This document shows positions 5,305 through 9,602 of a DNA stretch of 9,602 nucleotides, in pieces; the stretch's first letter is position 1, and the number at the start of each line of letters is the position of its first letter. The translations under genes were made by a program, and so were the position numbers. A model generated the notes under the pieces. That model was not told the DNA's origin, did no database searches, and saw only the letters and a list, made by a program, of their open reading frames with translations. Source of the DNA: JAWVFN01 sp963696625 (lineage in GTDB: Bacteria; Actinomycetota; Thermoleophilia; Solirubrobacterales; 70-9); NCBI GenBank assembly GCA_963696625.1, contig CAVOKZ010000018.1, positions 1 to 9,602 of the forward strand, written 5' to 3'.

Positions 5305-6115
5305 CGCCTCGATCTTCGACGCCGAGTTCATGCGGCTGGCCTTCGCCAGCGGCGCCATCGTCGGCGTCCTCGCCCCCGCCGTCGGCTTCTTCCTCGTCCA
5401 GCGCCAGATGAGCCTGATCGGCGACGGCATCGGCCACCTCGCGTTCGCCGGGGTCGCGCTCGGCTACCTGATCGACGTCGATCCGGTGCTGACCGCGCTG
5501 ATCTTCGCCGTCGCCGGCGCGATCGGGATCGAGCAGCTGCGGGCGCTGCGCCGGGCGGCCGGCGATCAGGCGCTGGCGCTGTTCTTCTACACCGGGATCG
5601 CGCTCGGAGTCGTGATGCTCTCGGCGGCGAAGGCGCTCAACGCCAACCTCTTCACCTTCCTGTTCGGCTCGATCCTCACCGTGACCACGGGCGACCTGCT
5701 GCTGGTGGCGACGCTCGGGGTCGCCTCGCTGACCACGGTGTTCGTCCTCTACCGCGGCCTCGTCGCCGCGGCGATCGACGAGGAGGCGGCGCGGGTCAGC
5801 GGCATCCCGGTCACCCAGCTGAACGTCGCGCTCGCGGCGCTTGCCGGGATCACGGTCGCGGTGTCGATGCAGATCGTCGGCATCCTGTTGATCGCGGCGC
5901 TTATGGTGCTGCCGGTGATCACCGCGTCGCGGATCGCCTCGAGCCTGCAGGGGACCCTGGCGCTGTCGATGGGGCTCGGGTTCGCGAGCGTCGTCGCCGG
6001 GCTGGCCGCCTCCTACTACCTCGACCTCGCACCGGGCGGGGCGATCGTGCTGCTCAGCGCGGCCGGATTCGTCGTCGTCGCGGTCGGCGAGAGCCTGGTC
6101 GCGCGCCGCGCCTAG
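5294..6115 (+). CDS. znuB: Zinc ABC transporter, permease
   Basis: This encodes 273 aa of the ABC-3 permease family, which forms the membrane channel of the zinc/manganese importer. About eight membrane helices are visible (roughly 15-35, 50-72, 93-112, 118-130, 135-155, 175-190, 193-210, 220-268). The family signature after helix 1 is SLIGDGIGHLAFAGVALGY (40-58), with D44 and H48 lining the pathway. The cytoplasmic coupling segment IDEEAARVSGIPV (161-173) is the EAA-like contact with the ATPase. VGILLIAALMVLPVITA (195-211) is also typical. The length is normal. It starts inside the last codons of znuC and ends 17 bases before the SRPBCC gene, so read-through into that gene is likely. Confidence 0.95.
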   Translation: MLISASIFDAEFMRLAFASGAIVGVLAPAVGFFLVQRQMSLIGDGIGHLAFAGVALGYLIDVDPVLTALIFAVAGAIGIEQLRALRRAAGDQALALFFYTGIALGVVMLSAAKALNANLFTFLFGSILTVTTGDLLLVATLGVASLTTVFVLYRGLVAAAIDEEAARVSGIPVTQLNVALAALAGITVAVSMQIVGILLIAALMVLPVITASRIASSLQGTLALSMGLGFASVVAGLAASYYLDLAPGGAIVLLSAAGFVVVAVGESLVARRA

Positions 6116-6132
6116 CCATTAGGGTGCCGGGC

Positions 6133-6582
6133 ATGACTCCACCCAAGCACCACGTTCAGCTCAGCGCCGACGTCGCCGCCGCGCCGGACGAAGTCTTCAC
6201 CTTCTTCACCGACCACTTCGACGAGATCTGGCCCGGCCGCCTCGAAGTCGTGACGCCGGGGGCGGCTGAGGAGCCGCGCGGCAAAGGCTTCGTCCGCCGT
6301 ATCCACACCCCGGCCGTCAAGCTCGAGGAGGAGATCGTCACCCACGACCGCCCGAGCCTGATCGAGTACAGGGTGGTCAACGAGGACGACGTCCCGTTCC
6401 ACAACCAACTGGGGCGCATCGCCTTCTCCGAGCGCGACGGCGGGACGCACGTCGACTACCAGGTGGGCTTCGACTACACGCCGTCGGTTCTCGGCACCAT
6501 CGCTGGTGGCTTCATGAAAGCCGCCTGGGCGATGAAGAGCAAACGCGCACTGAAGAAGGCATTCCCCGGCACCGGCCGCTAG
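6133..6582 (+). CDS. SRPBCC-fold (START-like) protein, ligand unknown
   Basis: This encodes 149 aa. ATG 6133 is preferred, with AGGG at 6121-6124 eight bases upstream; an in-frame GTG at 6124 would add three residues. The pattern suits the polyketide cyclase/dehydrase, START-like superfamily: an N-terminal strand VQLSADVAAAPDEVF (8-22) leading into the first helix, antiparallel strands around 35-120 including the alternating HVDYQVGFDY segment, and a long C-terminal helix (about 122-145). It is soluble, with no signal peptide. Members bind hydrophobic ligands or act in polyketide or stress pathways, and the sequence alone does not tell which. It lies 17 bases after znuB on the same strand and may be co-transcribed, but nothing links it to zinc. 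The C-terminal helix is rich in lysine. Confidence 0.8.
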   Translation: MTPPKHHVQLSADVAAAPDEVFTFFTDHFDEIWPGRLEVVTPGAAEEPRGKGFVRRIHTPAVKLEEEIVTHDRPSLIEYRVVNEDDVPFHNQLGRIAFSERDGGTHVDYQVGFDYTPSVLGTIAGGFMKAAWAMKSKRALKKAFPGTGR

Positions 6583-6817
6583 GAAGAAGAGCACGCCTGG
6601 CTGCGCCCCGAGAAGGATGTAATCGCTGAGCTGCCGGCGGAGGACGTTTCGCTGCTCGGCGTCTGTCTCAGAGCCCAGCTCCTCGCCGAGGACCGTGGCG
6701 GCTCCGCCGCGCGGGCATCCGACCCCTGGGCGCTGCGCGCCGAGACCCGCGAGAAGATCGCCGCGCCGCCACGGCCACGGCTTCGAGATGACCGCCGCGA
6801 GCTTCTCGCTGTTCTAG
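6583..6817 (+). pseudogene. Possible worn 3' end of a lost gene (uncertain)
   Basis: This 270-base gap between the SRPBCC gene and the GntR gene shows no intact gene. Reading in frame from 6583 gives protein-like text (WLRPEKDVIAELPAEDVSLL, then SDPWALRAETREKIAA) without its own start. At about 6761-6767 the protein-like text moves to the next frame (RHGHGFEMTAASFSLF) and ends at TAG 6815-6817. The shift and the absent start suggest a decayed C-terminal fragment. I do not recognise the family. GC-rich DNA keeps many false frames open, so this could also be plain spacer with no terminator that I can see. Confidence 0.3.
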
Positions 6818-6852
6818 GCATTGGGCTCGCCAGCGACCGGCGATCGACGATG

Positions 6853-7578
6853 TCAGCGCCGGTCCTCGCCCGAGCCCAGCAGCCCGGCGAGGATGTGCTC
6901 GGTGCCCTCGATGTGCTCGCGCATGAGTCGCATGGCCTTCGGCGAGTCTCCCTTGCGCATGAGCTTGAGCAAGCGTTCGTGCTGCTCGTTCGAGCGGGTC
7001 AACACCTCCTCGGGGTGAGCGATCAGCGCGATCAGCTGGCTCATCTGCCCCTGGGCCTCGGTCATCGAGGCGACCAGGCCCGGCGACCGCGCCGCCTCGG
7101 CGGCGCCGATGTGAAAGCGGACGTCGGCGCGGCGGTACTCCTCGAACTCGGTCGCATCCGCCATCCGCGCGACTAGCTCGTCGAGGCGGGCGAAGTCGGC
7201 CTCCTCCCCACGCTCACATGCCAGCACCGTCGCTCCGAGCTCGACCGCGACCCGGTTGTCGAGGATCGCGTGCGCCTGCTCGTCGAGCGGCTCGTCCTCG
7301 CCCTCGACCAGCGGCGGCTCGGTGGTGACGAAGGTGCCGCCCTGGCGGCCGCGCGTGGAGACCAGCAGGCCGCTCTGGACCAGCGTCGTCAGCGCCTGGC
7401 GCAGGGTCGAGCGCGAGATGTCGAGCTGTTTGGCGAGGTCGCGCTCGGGCGGAAGCTGCGTTCCCGGACAGAGCAGGCCGAGACGGATCGCGGTGCCGAG
7501 CCGCTCGACCGTTTCCTCAAAAGCAGTCGGCGTCCGGACCGGCGTGAAGACCGCCTCGAGGGCGGCGTCTCGCTCCAC
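6853..7578 (-). CDS. GntR-family (FadR/FCD subfamily) transcriptional regulator
   Basis: This encodes 241 aa from GTG 7578. The N-terminal winged helix-turn-helix (about 18-85) contains LPPERDLAKQLDISRSTLRQ (42-61) and a wing at STRGRQGGTFV, the standard GntR pattern. The C-terminal FCD ligand domain (about 105-230) is all helical and has the four positions that bind a metal in this subfamily: D152 and H156 (RADVRFHIGAAEA), H200 (NEQHERLL) and H222 (MREHIEGTEHI). Such proteins dimerise, bind a small carboxylate or acyl ligand, and usually repress a neighbouring catabolic operon. No catabolic gene survives next to it, but the worn fragment at 6583-6817 could be a former target. It is divergent from the histidine kinase with 51 bases between starts, so autoregulation there is likely. 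No clear TNGTNNNACNA operator was found. Confidence 0.93.
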   Translation of the reverse strand: MERDAALEAVFTPVRTPTAFEETVERLGTAIRLGLLCPGTQLPPERDLAKQLDISRSTLRQALTTLVQSGLLVSTRGRQGGTFVTTEPPLVEGEDEPLDEQAHAILDNRVAVELGATVLACERGEEADFARLDELVARMADATEFEEYRRADVRFHIGAAEAARSPGLVASMTEAQGQMSQLIALIAHPEEVLTRSNEQHERLLKLMRKGDSPKAMRLMREHIEGTEHILAGLLGSGEDRR

Positions 7579-7629
7579 ATGTCAAAGGTACCGCGAACAA
7601 GCCATTTCGGCTCGTGCACAATCCACTAC

Positions 7630-9165
7630 GTGCGTACCTCCGAGCTGAGCAAGGCCCAACTCCAGCGCCTGCTGACCGTCGGCCGCAGCTTGGTCGCCGA
7701 GCTCGATGTCGACGCCGTGCTCGAGCAGGTCCTCGAGGCCGCCCGCGACCTCAGCGGAGCGGGCTACGCGGCGCTCGGCTCAGACGACGAGCGCCCGCCC
7801 GGCGCAAACGTGCTCAGCGCCGCGGTGACGATTCGCGGCCAGGCGCTCGGGAACATCTATCTGACCGGCAAGAACGACGGGGCCGAGTTCGACAGCGCCG
7901 ATGAGGAGATGTTGGTGGTGCTCGCCGACTGGGCCGCGGTCGCGATCGAGAACGCCCGGCTGTATGAGGGCGCCGAGCAGCGCCGGTCAGAGCTCGAGCG
8001 GGCGGTCGTCGGCCTGCAGGCGACGGCGTCGCTCGAGAGCGAGCTGAGTGGTGTGACCGACATCGACCGGGTTCTGACGATGGTGGTCAAACACGCGCTC
8101 GCCCTGGTGAGAGCCCGGGTGGTCGCCGTGCTGCTCGAGCGCGAAGACCAGCTCGTCGTCGTCGAGGTCGCTGGTGAGGTCGACCCCGACCCCCGCGGCC
8201 ACGGGCTGACGTTGAGCGAAGAGTCGGCGTCGGTCCTCCCCGACGCGTTCAGCCACCGGGACACGCGCCGGGTCGCGGGCCCCGACCCGATCGTCGAGGC
8301 GACGCTCGAGATCCCCCACTCCGAGATGCTGATCGCCCCGCTCGGCTACGGCGGCGAGGCGCAGGGGCTTCTAGTCGCCTTCGACACCACCTCCGGCAGG
8401 CCGTTCCGCCCCGACGACGCCCTGCTGCTGACCTCGTTCGCGGCCAGCGCATCGACCGCGATCGCGACGGCGCAGAGCGTCGAGCACGAGAAGCTGAGGC
8501 TCTCGATCGAGTCATCCGAGAAGGAGCGCAAGCGCTGGGCGATGGAGCTCCACGACGAGACCCTGCAGGAGCTCGGGGCGCTGAAGATGATGAGCGAGAG
8601 CGCGCTGAACCGCGACGAAGCCGGGTTGACGAGGCAGCTGATGGAGCGCTCGATCAAACAGCTCGAGCGCACGATCGAGTCGCTCGAGGGCCTGATAACC
8701 GAGCTGCGGCCGGCGACGCTCGACGAGCTCGGCGTGCGGCCGGCGCTCGACGCTCTGATCGCGCGGATCGCGGACGCAAACGGGCTCAGCGTCTCGACCC
8801 GGATCGACCTCGCCTACGACGGCGGGCGGGCGCCGACGCGGCTGGCGCCCGAGCTCGAGGCCACGCTCTACCGGCTCGTGCAGGAGGCGCTCAACAACGT
8901 GGTCAAGCACGCCGGGGCCGCCGAGGTGGAGATCAACATCTCAGAGGGCGCCGACGCCCTGCGCGTGCGGGTCCAGGACGACGGGGCCGGCTTCGATCCG
9001 AGCGCCGTGACCGGGCGATTCGGGCTGATGGGGATGCGCGAGCGCGTAGAGCTGGCGGGGGGCGAGCTCGAGGTCAGCTCACGCCCGGGTCAGGGCACGC
9101 GGGTGATCGCGAGGCTCCCGGCCGAGCGCGCCGACGCCGCGAATTCCGCGGCTCCTGGGAGCTAG
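7630..9165 (+). CDS. GAF-GAF sensor histidine kinase (HisKA_3 / NarL-type)
   Basis: This encodes 511 aa from GTG 7630. An upstream in-frame ATG at 7579 would abut the divergent GntR start and leave no promoter, so it is less likely. No membrane helix is present, so it is a soluble sensor. GAF 1 spans about 10-113 and is short: the usual middle part between the YAALG strand (46-50) and the RGQALGNIYLTGK strand (69-81) is missing. A short coiled coil (114-140) leads to GAF 2 (about 141-285). HisKA_3 follows, with the phosphorylated His in KRWAMELHDE (H308). The ATPase has the N box LVQEALNNVVKHA (416-428), G1 DDGAGFD (450-456) and G2 GLMGMRERV (465-473). This is the DevS/NarX type of kinase, which phosphorylates a LuxR-type regulator. 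Its stop overlaps that of the convergent LuxR remnant (CTAG at 9162-9165). Confidence 0.93.
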   Translation: MRTSELSKAQLQRLLTVGRSLVAELDVDAVLEQVLEAARDLSGAGYAALGSDDERPPGANVLSAAVTIRGQALGNIYLTGKNDGAEFDSADEEMLVVLADWAAVAIENARLYEGAEQRRSELERAVVGLQATASLESELSGVTDIDRVLTMVVKHALALVRARVVAVLLEREDQLVVVEVAGEVDPDPRGHGLTLSEESASVLPDAFSHRDTRRVAGPDPIVEATLEIPHSEMLIAPLGYGGEAQGLLVAFDTTSGRPFRPDDALLLTSFAASASTAIATAQSVEHEKLRLSIESSEKERKRWAMELHDETLQELGALKMMSESALNRDEAGLTRQLMERSIKQLERTIESLEGLITELRPATLDELGVRPALDALIARIADANGLSVSTRIDLAYDGGRAPTRLAPELEATLYRLVQEALNNVVKHAGAAEVEINISEGADALRVRVQDDGAGFDPSAVTGRFGLMGMRERVELAGGELEVSSRPGQGTRVIARLPAERADAANSAAPGS

Positions 9166-9258
9166 GCCTGGACCAGGTCGTGCTCGCGGGCGTAGGCGAT
9201 CAGCTCCGCCCGCGTCTTGGCGCTGGTCTTGCGCTGGATGTTGGCCCGGTGGGCGATC
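9162..9258 (-). pseudogene. C-terminus of a LuxR/NarL-type response regulator (fragment)
   Basis: The minus strand from about 9257 to the stop at 9162-9164 encodes about 31-33 residues containing HRANIQRKTSAKTRAELI and then AYAREHDLVQA. This is the recognition helix and last helix of a LuxR-type DNA-binding domain, in the style common in Thermoleophilia regulators. Everything before it (the rest of the HTH and the receiver domain) is replaced by unrelated sequence. It would have been the natural partner of the convergent histidine kinase. Whether the loss is biological or an assembly join cannot be decided here. Confidence 0.8.
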
Positions 9259-9602
9259 GAAATTCGGCGTGGCGTTGAGCACCGGATGCTCGCGCTTTTC
9301 GTCGAGCCTCTTGCCCGAGGCGAGCCGCCAGGCGATGTCGAGCACGCCGGCATGGGCGACGACAAGCACGGTTTCGCCGGCGCTCTCCCTGGCGATCTGG
9401 GTCAAGGCCTTGCGCACGCGCGCGGCGAAATGTTCCAGGCTTTCGCCTTGCGGCGCGGCGAAATCCGGCCGGCGCGTCGATAGTTCGGATAGATGTCGGC
9501 GTGCGTCGCCGACCGCATGCGTGTGGCCCTCACAACGCCGTCGTCCTTCTCGCGCAGGGCCGGGGTAGCAAGACGAAACCTCAACCGAAGCGCAACGACA
9601 TA
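9259..9602 (-). pseudogene. Histidine phosphatase family gene, partial and frameshifted, joined to LuxR tail
   Basis: The minus strand from 9531 to 9259 reads continuously as a histidine phosphatase (phosphoglycerate mutase-like) C-terminal half: EGHTHAVGDARR, then STRRPDFAAPQGESLEHFAA, RVRKALTQIA and ETVLVVAHAGVLDIAWRLAS, which carries the second catalytic His, ending LNATPNF. Further upstream the homology continues in another frame as LREKDDG (about 9536-9556). Family members read roughly REKDxGxWEGxTH, so one base has been lost near 9531-9536. The RHG active-site motif would lie beyond the window. The true C-terminus is absent because the frame runs into the LuxR tail. Base use is less extreme than in the rest of the window, and the protein style is beta-proteobacterial rather than actinobacterial (inference). 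Confidence 0.65.

Noticed and set aside
7270..7629. Upstream extension of the histidine kinase over the GntR gene, or a start at ATG 7579
   Set aside because: The GntR gene on the other strand is well supported here, and a 7579 start would leave no promoter space between the divergent genes; GTG 7630 begins directly before the conserved GAF lead-in.
7628..7637. Small inverted repeat TACG-TG-CGTA at the kinase start as a GntR operator
   Set aside because: It is too short and does not match the GTNNNAC core known for FadR-type regulators; it could occur by chance.
1..9602. CRISPR arrays, insertion-sequence ends, direct repeats or attachment-site duplications
   Set aside because: No regularly spaced repeats, no transposase, and no copy of the tRNA 3' ends elsewhere in the window were seen.

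Overview
The window is about 70% GC, with dense, short-spaced genes and many GTG starts. Protein style points to a high-GC actinobacterium, most likely Thermoleophilia/Solirubrobacterales: the LAEEL-type GAF histidine kinase, the HRANIQRKT-type LuxR tail, and the DUF445 plus Abi-alpha pair. This placement is inferred from protein style; no rRNA is present. The window looks like a whole contig. Its left end stops inside a probable group II intron, a repeat that commonly breaks assemblies. Its right end carries sequence that looks foreign to the rest.

Layout. 1-62 (minus) is the first 62 nt of a probable group IIC intron, placed just behind the terminator (68-91) of tRNA-His(GUG) (99-172, minus). 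Next come a secreted protein made of three Cys-bounded repeats (227-1108, minus), tRNA-Arg(UCU) (1142-1214, minus) and a small lower-GC HNH gene (1246-1485, minus) that lacks the usual first CxxC. From 1549 the genes run on the plus strand: a DUF445 membrane protein, then a translationally coupled Abi-alpha/DUF4393 protein.

3716-6115 is a complete high-affinity zinc (or related metal) uptake operon, znuA-znuC-znuB, with overlapping genes. A Fur-family operator sits exactly on the znuA start codon, and the ATPase ends in a His-rich tail. An SRPBCC-fold protein follows (6133-6582), then a 270-base stretch that may hold the worn 3' end of a lost gene. A FadR-type GntR regulator (6853-7578, minus) is divergent from a GAF-GAF histidine kinase (7630-9165, plus).

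The kinase converges, with overlapping stop codons, on what should be its LuxR-family partner. Only the last 33-34 residues of that gene remain. At about 9255-9258 the sequence switches to a proteobacterial-looking histidine phosphatase gene (minus) that is itself frameshifted. This junction is either a real rearrangement or, more likely, an assembly or cloning chimera, so the last ~340 bases should not be trusted as part of this genome.
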